Part shown: positions 27,537 to 34,918 of the stretch, piece after piece
Layout of the letters: each line of letters begins with the position of its first letter
How positions within the stretch are numbered: position 1 is the stretch's first letter
Assembly (NCBI RefSeq): GCF_019511345.1
Contig: NZ_JAEUAK010000002.1
Coordinates: forward strand, 434,001-498,000
Origin: Rhizobium mesosinicum
Lineage (GTDB): Bacteria; Pseudomonadota; Alphaproteobacteria; Rhizobiales; Rhizobiaceae
Length of the DNA stretch: 64,000 bases
Direction: 5' to 3'
Made by a program: the position numbers and the translations under genes
Notes under the pieces: generated by a model
Seen by the model: only the letters and a program-made list of their open reading frames with translations
What the model was told of the DNA's origin: nothing
Databases searched by the model: none

Positions 27537-29111
27537 ATGAGTGCTTTCGGGGCATATTTCAGGCTCGCAAGGGTCGGCTGGATTTTGGTGCGCGAGGGCG
27601 TCATTTCGGCGCTGCCTTCGGAGGGCCTGCCGCCATCCGTCAGTCTGGCGAAATCCTTCGTCGGGATGTTCGCCCGCAGTCGCAGCAAATATCAGAAGCG
27701 CAGCGACCGATTGGCGAAAGCCGTCGAGCGGCTTGGGCCGTCCTATGTAAAGATCGGTCAATTCCTCGCGACGCGTCCTGATGTCGTCGGCGTCGAGTTC
27801 GCCGACGACCTGTCGCAGCTTCAGGACCGGATGGCCTTCTTCCCTGCGGCAGCGGCCAAGGCGAATATCGAAGGCTCTCTAGGACGATCGATGGCCGATC
27901 TCTACGCGAGCTTCGGCGATCCGATTGCAGCGGCTTCCATTGCGCAGGTGCATCCGGCGGAGGTCGATACGCCGACAGGACCCAAGAAGGTTGCCGTGAA
28001 GGTCGTGCGACCCGGTGTCCGGTCGCGGTTTGCCCATGATATCGAGGCGATGTATCTCGTCGCCCATATGCAGGAACGCTTGATGCCGGCCAGCAGACGC
28101 CTGCGGCCGGTGGAGGTGACGAAAACGCTGGAACAGACCACCAAGGTGGAGATGGACCTGCGCCTTGAGGCGGCCGCCCTTTCCGAGATTGCCGAGAATA
28201 CCGAAAAGGATCCGGGCTTCCGCGTGCCGAAGGTGGACTGGGAACGCACCGGCCGCGACGTCATTACCATGGAGTGGATCGACGGCGTCAAAATGTCCGA
28301 TGTCGAAGGCCTGCGTGCCGCCGGCCACGATCTCAACGAGCTTGCGGACACGCTGATCCAGTCCTTCCTACGACATACGCTGCGCGACGGCTTCTTCCAT
28401 GCCGACATGCATCCGGGCAATCTCTTCGTCGATTCCGACGGCATGATCGTTGCCGTCGACATGGGCATTGTCGGGCGTCTCGGGAAGAAGGAGCGCCGCT
28501 TCCTTGCCGAGATCCTCTACGGCTTCATTACCCGGGACTATATCCGGGTGGCGGAAGTGCATTTCGAGGCAGGTTATGTACCTGGCCACCACAATGTCGA
28601 GAGCTTTGCCCAGGCGATCCGCGCGATCGGCGAGCCGATCCATGGCCAGCCGGCCGAAACCATCTCCATGGGCAAACTCCTGACGCTGCTTTTCGAGGTG
28701 ACTGAGCTTTTCGACATGCAGACGCGGCCCGAGCTCGTGATGCTGCAGAAGACGATGGTCGTCGTCGAAGGCGTCTCGCGTATGCTCAATCCGCGTTTCA
28801 ATATGTGGAAGGCCTCCGAGCCCGTTGTCGGCGACTGGATCAAGAACAATCTCGGCCCGAAGCGCATCGTCACCGATCTCAAAGACGGGCTGAAGGCGGC
28901 CGTGAAGCTTGCCGAAGCCGCGCCCGAGATTGCCGCCCAGACCGAGAAATTCCACCATCAGCTTCTTCATATGAGCGAACACGGGTTGCGCTTCGACGAA
29001 CAGACCGCCGAGGCCATAGGCAAGGCGGAAGCACGCCATAACCGCTCTGCGAAAGTGGCACTCTGGATCATTGCGCTCACGCTTCTCTATATTGCCTGGA
29101 TACTGAGTTGA
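27537..29111 (+). CDS. ubiB: ubiquinone biosynthesis accessory kinase-like protein UbiB
   Basis: 524 aa, ABC1/ADCK atypical kinase family, needed for ubiquinone synthesis. Seen: the KxGQ motif in YVKIGQFLATRPDVVG, the Ala-rich loop AAASIAQVHPA that replaces a kinase glycine loop, the lysine in KKVAVKVVRPGV, and the catalytic-loop-like FFHADMHPGN. A single C-terminal transmembrane helix (VALWIIALTLLYIAWIL) anchors it. In many rhizobia coaBC follows directly; here it lies 14 kb further on. Confidence 0.95.
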   Translation: MSAFGAYFRLARVGWILVREGVISALPSEGLPPSVSLAKSFVGMFARSRSKYQKRSDRLAKAVERLGPSYVKIGQFLATRPDVVGVEFADDLSQLQDRMAFFPAAAAKANIEGSLGRSMADLYASFGDPIAAASIAQVHPAEVDTPTGPKKVAVKVVRPGVRSRFAHDIEAMYLVAHMQERLMPASRRLRPVEVTKTLEQTTKVEMDLRLEAAALSEIAENTEKDPGFRVPKVDWERTGRDVITMEWIDGVKMSDVEGLRAAGHDLNELADTLIQSFLRHTLRDGFFHADMHPGNLFVDSDGMIVAVDMGIVGRLGKKERRFLAEILYGFITRDYIRVAEVHFEAGYVPGHHNVESFAQAIRAIGEPIHGQPAETISMGKLLTLLFEVTELFDMQTRPELVMLQKTMVVVEGVSRMLNPRFNMWKASEPVVGDWIKNNLGPKRIVTDLKDGLKAAVKLAEAAPEIAAQTEKFHHQLLHMSEHGLRFDEQTAEAIGKAEARHNRSAKVALWIIALTLLYIAWILS

Positions 29112-29203
29112 TGGGACGCCAACAAAAGCATGATGTGTTCGGCATTTGGGATATCCCGTCAGAGATGAGGCTCGCTTAGTCTCGCCTCTATGGAGATGAG
29201 CAC
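29112..29203 (+). promoter_or_regulatory. upstream region of the ergothioneine-type catabolic operon
   Basis: This 92-base gap separates ubiB from the operon. It holds an inverted repeat GAGGC (29167-29171) and GCCTC (29184-29188), which may be an operator or a weak terminator for ubiB, and a GGAG eight bases before the ATG at 29204. No dedicated regulator gene lies next to it. Confidence 0.35.
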
Positions 29204-30787
29204 ATGAAGCACGAACGGCCGGGAATAGAACTGAGCGGCCAGCCATTCAGCTTTGCCGAGATGGTGAGGATCGGGTCCGGCAAGGTTGCGCTTTCAGCCT
29301 CGGCGATCGGCATGCAGCGCGTAAAGATCGCGCGCACGATTGTCGAGGATGCCATCGAATCCGGTATGCCGGTCTACGGGGCGACGACAGGCGTCGGCGC
29401 CATGAAGGATGTCGAATGGTCACCGGAAGATCTCGACGCTTTCAACCTCGGTCTCGTGCGCGCCCACCACTTCGGAACCGGCACACCTTTTTCCTGCAAT
29501 GTCGTACGCAATGCGATGGCGATGCGCGTCAACACGGCGCTGACCGGCCAGGTCGGCTGCACCCCTGACCTCATCGACGCCTATATGCGGATGCTGAAGG
29601 CGGACGTCATTCCGGTCGTGCGCCGCACTGGCTCGATCGGCTGCGCCGATATCGGCTTGATGGGCCAGATCGGCGCAGTGCTGACGGGCGTCGGCGAGGC
29701 GATCTATCGCGGCAACCGCATGCAGGCCGCCGAAGCCTTCCGGGCCGCCGGCATGGAGCCGGTAAAAATGGCGCCGCGCGACAGCCTCGCCTCACTCAGT
29801 GTCAATGCCGTCAGTTTTGCCGCTGCCGCCGAGACGACGCGCAATGCCGCGGCCTCGATCCGCATCCTGCTTGCCACAGGCATGATGGCGTCTGGCGCGC
29901 TTGGCGCTTCGCGCGATCCCTGGCGTGCCGTGCGTCATGTCGGCACGGCACGGGAAGCGCTGATCGGCGCCTGGCTGTGCAATGCTTCGGACGAATGGGA
30001 ATGGCCGGTCGCAACCCATGTGCAGGATGCGCTCAGCCTGCGCATGATCGCCCAGGTATTCGGCGCCGTTATCGAAAACCTGCTTTCGACGGGCCACAAG
30101 ATTCTGGCCGCGACGGGTCGCTCCGACGACAATCCCGTCGTCGTCGAAGGACGGGTGATGACATCGGGAGGCTCCCTGCCCCTCGACGTGACCATTCTGC
30201 TGGAATCGGCGGCACTCTGCATGGCACATGCGGCGCGAAACGCCTTCAACCGCTGTGTCCTGCTCGGCAACGGACAGCGGCGTGGCCTGCCGGTCAATCT
30301 CGTGCCCCCCGGCCGCATCGCGACCGGCTTCGGACCGATCATCAAGCTTGCAGGGGAGATTTTCTCGCGCGTACTTTCCATGTCGAACCCGGTTTCGGCG
30401 CAATCGCTCGTCGTTGCGGCCGGTCTTGAGGATGAGGCAGCCTTTCTGCCGCTCGTCATCGAACGTTTCGACCGGCAGATGCGAGCGCTGAAGCGTCTCG
30501 CCGCATTGGAAGCCCTGCTTTCGGCACAGGCGATCGATATTATCGGCGACACGCCGAAAGGCGTTGCCGGCATGCTCTATGAGGTCGTGCGTAAACATGC
30601 GGACTTCTATACGGTCGATCGGCCGCTTTCGGCCGAGGTCGAGGCGATCGAAGAGGAACTCGGCTCGGATGCGTTTCTCTCCAAGCTGATCGAGCGGGTG
30701 CCGATCGCCTCCTTTGATGATTTCTTTGCACTCGGGTCGCTCGAGCGCATCGAGGAGCGACTGACGCAGGAAACAGTCATCATCTGA
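29204..30787 (+). CDS. MIO-less aromatic amino acid lyase homologue, probable ergothionase
   Basis: 527 aa, histidine ammonia-lyase fold. Y58 in YGATTGVG matches the conserved lyase tyrosine loop. Where histidine ammonia-lyases have the Ala-Ser-Gly that forms the MIO cofactor (GSVGASGDLAPLA), this protein has GSIGCADIGLMGQIG, with Cys147-Ala148-Asp149 in place of the triad. It therefore should not make MIO and should not be a normal HutH. Ergothionase, which eliminates trimethylamine from ergothioneine to give thiourocanate, is a MIO-independent member of this superfamily (recalled from the Treponema denticola enzyme). The downstream genes supply the remaining steps of that route. Trimethylhistidine-like substrates are the main alternative. 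Confidence 0.75.
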   Translation: MKHERPGIELSGQPFSFAEMVRIGSGKVALSASAIGMQRVKIARTIVEDAIESGMPVYGATTGVGAMKDVEWSPEDLDAFNLGLVRAHHFGTGTPFSCNVVRNAMAMRVNTALTGQVGCTPDLIDAYMRMLKADVIPVVRRTGSIGCADIGLMGQIGAVLTGVGEAIYRGNRMQAAEAFRAAGMEPVKMAPRDSLASLSVNAVSFAAAAETTRNAAASIRILLATGMMASGALGASRDPWRAVRHVGTAREALIGAWLCNASDEWEWPVATHVQDALSLRMIAQVFGAVIENLLSTGHKILAATGRSDDNPVVVEGRVMTSGGSLPLDVTILLESAALCMAHAARNAFNRCVLLGNGQRRGLPVNLVPPGRIATGFGPIIKLAGEIFSRVLSMSNPVSAQSLVVAAGLEDEAAFLPLVIERFDRQMRALKRLAALEALLSAQAIDIIGDTPKGVAGMLYEVVRKHADFYTVDRPLSAEVEAIEEELGSDAFLSKLIERVPIASFDDFFALGSLERIEERLTQETVII

Positions 30788-30815
30788 ATTTCGAACCTAC
30801 CGAGGGAGACGCGGC

Positions 30816-32183
30816 ATGGATTTCGATCTTGTTCTGCAGGGCACAGTGGTGTTGCCGGAGCGTATTGTCGAGGGCGGCTATGTGGCCGTTTACGACGGAA
30901 AGATCGCTGAAGTCGGTATCGGCGTGCCGCCGGCGGCCAAAGAACGGCACCTGCTCGGCGAGGCACTGATCCTGCCGGGCGCTATCGATGCGCAGGTCCA
31001 CTCGCTTTCCCAGAAGGACCAGGAGGATTTCATCTGGTCGACGCGCTCGGCCGCTGCCGGCGGCGTCACCACCATCGTCGACATGCCTTATGACGAAGGC
31101 AATCTCGTCTGCTCAGCCGAAGCGGTGAAGAAGAAGGTCGATCATGCCGGCCCGCAGGCGCGCGTCGATTTTGCCCTCTACGGCACGGTCGATCCCGCGG
31201 AGGGTGCTGCCCGCATCGCCGAGATGGTGGCGGCAGGCGTTGCCGCCTTCAAGTTTTCTACCTTCGGCACCGATCCCAAACGCTTCCCGCGCATTCCGCC
31301 CGCCCTTCTCGAAGCCTGTTTTGCGGCCATCGCCCCAACCGGTCTGACGGCTGGTGTGCACAACGAGGATGACGAGGCGGTCCGCACCTATATGGAGCAG
31401 GTGAAGGCAAGCGGCGTTACCGACTGGCGCGCCCATGGCCTGTCGCGCCCGCCGATCACCGAGCTGCTTGCCATGCACACGATCTTCGAGACCGGTGCCA
31501 ATACCGGCTGCCCGTCCCATGTCGTGCATTGCTCGCTCGGACGCGGTTACGACATCGCGCGGGCCTATCGCCGCGACGGCTTCGAAGCGACGGTGGAATG
31601 TTGCATTCATTACCTGACGCTCGATGAAGAAAACGACGTGAAGCGGCTTGGCGGCAAGGCGAAGATCAATCCGCCGGTGCGACCGCGCGCCGAAGTCGAG
31701 ACGCTCTGGCGCAAGGTCGCCGAAGGCAATGTCTGGCTGGTTTCGACCGATCACGTGAGCTGGTCGGAAAATCGCAAGACCAATCCCGACATGCTTGCGA
31801 ATGCGTCTGGCGTCCCTGGACTCGAGGTTATGGTACCGCTCTTCGTCAAGGGCGCCTTGGAGCGCGGCATTCCCCTGACCTGGGCGGCAAAGCTGATGGC
31901 CGAAAATCCGGCAAAACATTTCCGCCTGGACCATATCAAGGGCGCGCTGGGATCGGGCAAGGATGCCGACATCGTCGTGCTGGAACCCAATGAGGCGGTC
32001 TATGACGCTTCAGCGAGCGGCAACAATGTCATCGGCTGGAGCCCTTATAACGGTATCCGCCTGCCGTGGACGGTTTCGGCAGCCTGGCTGCGCGGTGAAA
32101 AGATCACCGAAGGATCGAAGGTCCTGGCCGAGCCCGGCGCCGGTCGTTTCGTGCGCCCGCTTCCACGACAGGTGCTGGCATGA
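30816..32183 (+). CDS. hydantoinase/dihydropyrimidinase family, probable hydantoin-propionate hydrolase
   Basis: 455 aa, cyclic amidohydrolase fold (TIM barrel flanked by a beta sandwich). Metal-site positions: PGAIDAQVHS near residues 55-63, the lysine usually carboxylated in AAFKFSTFG, histidines in AGVHNEDDE and SHVVHCS, and the aspartate in VSTDHVSW. The first His of the usual H-x-H is Gln60 here. Proposed reaction: ring opening of 3-(2,5-dioxoimidazolidin-4-yl)propionate to N-carbamoyl-glutamate. It overlaps the next gene by four bases (ATGA), whose product would remove the carbamoyl group. Allantoinase or dihydropyrimidinase activity is possible but fits the neighbours less well. Confidence 0.72.
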   Translation: MDFDLVLQGTVVLPERIVEGGYVAVYDGKIAEVGIGVPPAAKERHLLGEALILPGAIDAQVHSLSQKDQEDFIWSTRSAAAGGVTTIVDMPYDEGNLVCSAEAVKKKVDHAGPQARVDFALYGTVDPAEGAARIAEMVAAGVAAFKFSTFGTDPKRFPRIPPALLEACFAAIAPTGLTAGVHNEDDEAVRTYMEQVKASGVTDWRAHGLSRPPITELLAMHTIFETGANTGCPSHVVHCSLGRGYDIARAYRRDGFEATVECCIHYLTLDEENDVKRLGGKAKINPPVRPRAEVETLWRKVAEGNVWLVSTDHVSWSENRKTNPDMLANASGVPGLEVMVPLFVKGALERGIPLTWAAKLMAENPAKHFRLDHIKGALGSGKDADIVVLEPNEAVYDASASGNNVIGWSPYNGIRLPWTVSAAWLRGEKITEGSKVLAEPGAGRFVRPLPRQVLA

Positions 32184-33460
32184 GCCGCAACCTGCCCGTC
32201 AACCCCGGCCGGATTTCCGCCGATATCGAAGCTCTTTCCGCCATCACCGAGCCGGGGCATCCGTGGACGCGACGGGCATTTTCACCGCTTTTCCTCGAAG
32301 GCCGCGCCTATCTTGAGGCTCGCATGCGGGCGATCGGCCTCGATACCCGCATCGACGCATCAGGCAATCTCATCGGCCGGCGCGAAGGCGCAAAGCCTGG
32401 CTCGGGCATTATCATGCTCGGCTCCCATTCCGACACTGTGCCCGACGGTGGGCGCTTCGACGGCGTTGCCGGCGTCGCTGCGGCGCTCGAAGTGGCGCGG
32501 GCGCTGCGTGAACAGGAGATCCATCTCGACCATGATCTGGAGATTGTCGATTTTCTGGCCGAGGAGGTCAGCATCTTCGGCGTTTCCTGCATCGGCAGCC
32601 GCGGCCTGACCGGGCAATTGCCGCAGGCATGGCTGTCTCGCAGCGTCGATGGTCGGGAGCTCGGAGAGGCGATCGCCGAGGTCGGGGGATCGCCAGGCGT
32701 CCTGACCCATGAGAACAAGCCGGATATTGCCGGTTTCCTCGAACTGCATATCGAGCAGGGTCCTGTTCTCGAAAACGAGCGCAAGGATATCGGTATCGTC
32801 ACGGCGATCTCGGGCATCACCCGCATCGAGATCACCGTCGAGGGCCGCGCCGACCATGCCGGCACGACGCCGATGGATTCGCGCGCCGATGCGCTGGTAG
32901 CCGCTGCGCAGATCGTGCTCGATGTCCGCAATGCCGCAAGCGAGCTTGCCAAGACGCCCGGCCATTTTGCAGCGACTGTCGGCGAGTTTCGCATCGAGCC
33001 GAATGCCGCCAATGTCGTGCCGTCGCGTGTTGTATTGCTGATCGACGGGCGCGCCGAAATCCGCGCGGACATGGAGGCCTTTTGCCGCTGGCTGGACGGC
33101 CATACGGAAAAGCTCGCTTTGGCCTTTGGTGTGACGATCGCACCGCCCAACCGCATCTCCGACAATTTCCCCACACCGAGCGATGGGAGCCTGCTTTCGA
33201 TTTTGGAACGGGCCTGCGAGACCGTCGGTGCCAAACACCGCTTCATGGCCTCGGGTGCGGGCCACGATACGGCCTGGATCGCCCGGGTTGCGCCAGCTGC
33301 GATGATCTTCGTGCCTTGCAGGGAGGGCCGCAGCCACTCGCCGGATGAATGGGCTGAAAACGACGATATAGCACTCGGCGCTGCCGTGCTTTTCGAGGCG
33401 GTGCGCGAGATGGACAGGACACTTACGACGGAGAAGGATAATGGGACGCATACTGGTTGA
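32180..33460 (+). CDS. M20-family amidohydrolase, probable N-carbamoyl-L-glutamate deacylase
   Basis: 426 aa, allantoate amidohydrolase / N-carbamoyl-L-amino acid hydrolase group. Zinc ligands are in place: GSHSDTV, RFDGVAG, AEEVS, FLELHIEQGP and REGRSHSPDE. The dimerisation (lid) domain sits in the middle (GITRIEITVEGRADHAGTTP). Within this operon the natural substrate is N-carbamoyl-glutamate, giving glutamate, ammonia and CO2. It starts inside the hydantoinase stop codon and itself overlaps the following DUF917 gene by twenty bases, indicating strict cotranscription. Confidence 0.8.
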   Translation: MSRNLPVNPGRISADIEALSAITEPGHPWTRRAFSPLFLEGRAYLEARMRAIGLDTRIDASGNLIGRREGAKPGSGIIMLGSHSDTVPDGGRFDGVAGVAAALEVARALREQEIHLDHDLEIVDFLAEEVSIFGVSCIGSRGLTGQLPQAWLSRSVDGRELGEAIAEVGGSPGVLTHENKPDIAGFLELHIEQGPVLENERKDIGIVTAISGITRIEITVEGRADHAGTTPMDSRADALVAAAQIVLDVRNAASELAKTPGHFAATVGEFRIEPNAANVVPSRVVLLIDGRAEIRADMEAFCRWLDGHTEKLALAFGVTIAPPNRISDNFPTPSDGSLLSILERACETVGAKHRFMASGAGHDTAWIARVAPAAMIFVPCREGRSHSPDEWAENDDIALGAAVLFEAVREMDRTLTTEKDNGTHTG

Positions 33461-34538
33461 GAAGGACGTGGAGGCCGCCGTCAAGGGCGGTTCAGTCTAT
33501 GCGGCCGGCGGCGGCGGCTGGGCCGATCACGGCCGCATGCTCGGTTATGCTGCCGTCAATGTCGGCAAGCCGGAACTCGTCTCCATCGAGGAACTCAGCG
33601 ACAACGACTGGATCGCCACGGCAGCGGCGATCGGCGCACCGGCGTCCACCACGCCCTGGGAAATGCAAGGCATAGACTATGTGAAGTCCGTGCAGCTTCT
33701 CCAGGAGGCGCTTGGCGAAAAGCTGTCAGGCCTCATCATCGGCCAGAACGGCAAGTCTTCGACGCTGAACGGCTGGCTGCCTTCGGCCATCCTCGGCACC
33801 AAGGTCGTGGATGCCGTTGGCGATATCCGCGCCCATCCGACCGGCGACATGGGATCGATCGGTATGGCAGGTTCGCCGGAACAGATGATCCAGACGGCCG
33901 TTGGCGGCAACCGGGCTGAAGACCGCTATATCGAGTTGGTCGTCAAGGGCGCAACGGCGAAGATTTCTCCGGTGCTGCGGGCGGCGGCGGACCAGTCCGG
34001 CGGCTTCATCGCCAGTTGCCGCAATCCGCTTCGGGCCTCATATGTCCGCAGGAATGCCGCACTCGGCGGCATCTCCATGGCGCTGAAGCTCGGCGAGGCG
34101 ATCATCGAAGCGGAAAAGCGCGGCGGTTCGGCGATCATCGATGCGATCTGCAAGACGACAGGCGGCCATATCCTGGCCGAGGGCACGATCACCAAGAAGG
34201 ATGTCGTCTACACCAAGGAGGCCTTCGACATCGGCACGATCACGGTCGGCGCTAGCGACAAGGCCGTGACACTGCATGTGATGAACGAATACATGGCTGT
34301 CGACGATGCCGACGGCAGGCGCGTCGCAACCTTCCCGGCGGTCATAACCACGCTCTCCGAGGAGGGCGAGCCGCTCTCCGTCGGGCAGCTCAAGGGCGGC
34401 ATGCACGTCTTTATCCTGCACGTGCCGAAGGACATCATTCCGCTGTCGGCCAGCGTGCTCGATCCGACCGTCTATCCGCCTGTCGAAAAGGCGATGGGTA
34501 TCGAGATAGCACGCTATGCACTGGAGACGAGGGCTTGA
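33441..34538 (+). CDS. DUF917 (S-methyl-thiohydantoin desulfurase family) protein, probable thiohydantoin desulfhydrase
   Basis: 365 aa. The glycine-rich start YAAGGGGWADHGRML and the central NGWLPSAILGTKVVDAVGDIRAHP are characteristic of DUF917, a family now named after S-methyl thiohydantoin desulfurase. In the ergothioneine route described for Burkholderia sp. HME13 (recalled), a desulfhydrase removes sulfur from 3-(5-oxo-2-thioxoimidazolidin-4-yl)propionate to give the hydantoin. That step needs a gene between urocanase-type and hydantoinase-type enzymes, and this is the only candidate here. It overlaps the M20 gene by twenty bases. No metal or cofactor site can be assigned with confidence. 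Confidence 0.72.
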   Translation: MGRILVEKDVEAAVKGGSVYAAGGGGWADHGRMLGYAAVNVGKPELVSIEELSDNDWIATAAAIGAPASTTPWEMQGIDYVKSVQLLQEALGEKLSGLIIGQNGKSSTLNGWLPSAILGTKVVDAVGDIRAHPTGDMGSIGMAGSPEQMIQTAVGGNRAEDRYIELVVKGATAKISPVLRAAADQSGGFIASCRNPLRASYVRRNAALGGISMALKLGEAIIEAEKRGGSAIIDAICKTTGGHILAEGTITKKDVVYTKEAFDIGTITVGASDKAVTLHVMNEYMAVDDADGRRVATFPAVITTLSEEGEPLSVGQLKGGMHVFILHVPKDIIPLSASVLDPTVYPPVEKAMGIEIARYALETRA

Positions 34539-34541
34539 GCC

Positions 34542-34871
34542 ATGGCACGCGATCCCGGCCTGGAAGAACTGATGCGCGAGGAACTCGGCGACCGGCCGGG
34601 GCTGACCGAAAAATCCATGTTTGGCGGCTGGGCCTTCATGCTCAACGGCAACCTTCTCTGCTGCGCGCGTCAGGACGGCATGCTTCTCCGTCTCGGCAAG
34701 GGCAATGACGGCTGGGCGCTGGTTCTGCCCGGCGTGATTCAGATGCTTTCAGGCGAGCGGATCATGCATGGCTGGGTGCGCGCCAATGCCGATGTCTATG
34801 GCGACGATGCCATGCGGCGACGCCTCATCGACGCGGCGCTTGCCTATGTGGAACCGATGCCTGCCAAATGA
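34542..34871 (+). CDS. TfoX N-terminal-domain protein
   Basis: 109 aa. Contains one TfoX-N domain (LTEKSMFGGWAFMLNGNLLCCARQDGMLLRLG and the C-terminal MHGWVRANADVYGDDAMRRRL region). These small proteins are common in alphaproteobacteria and have no proven competence role there. It begins three bases after the DUF917 stop and precedes the urocanase homologue by 47 bases, so it is cotranscribed with the catabolic genes. Whether it helps the pathway is unknown. Confidence 0.8.
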   Translation: MARDPGLEELMREELGDRPGLTEKSMFGGWAFMLNGNLLCCARQDGMLLRLGKGNDGWALVLPGVIQMLSGERIMHGWVRANADVYGDDAMRRRLIDAALAYVEPMPAK

Positions 34872-34918
34872 ACCAGTGCCCTTCAAGGCGCCGCTGACGA
34901 AACGACGAGGAACCCAAG

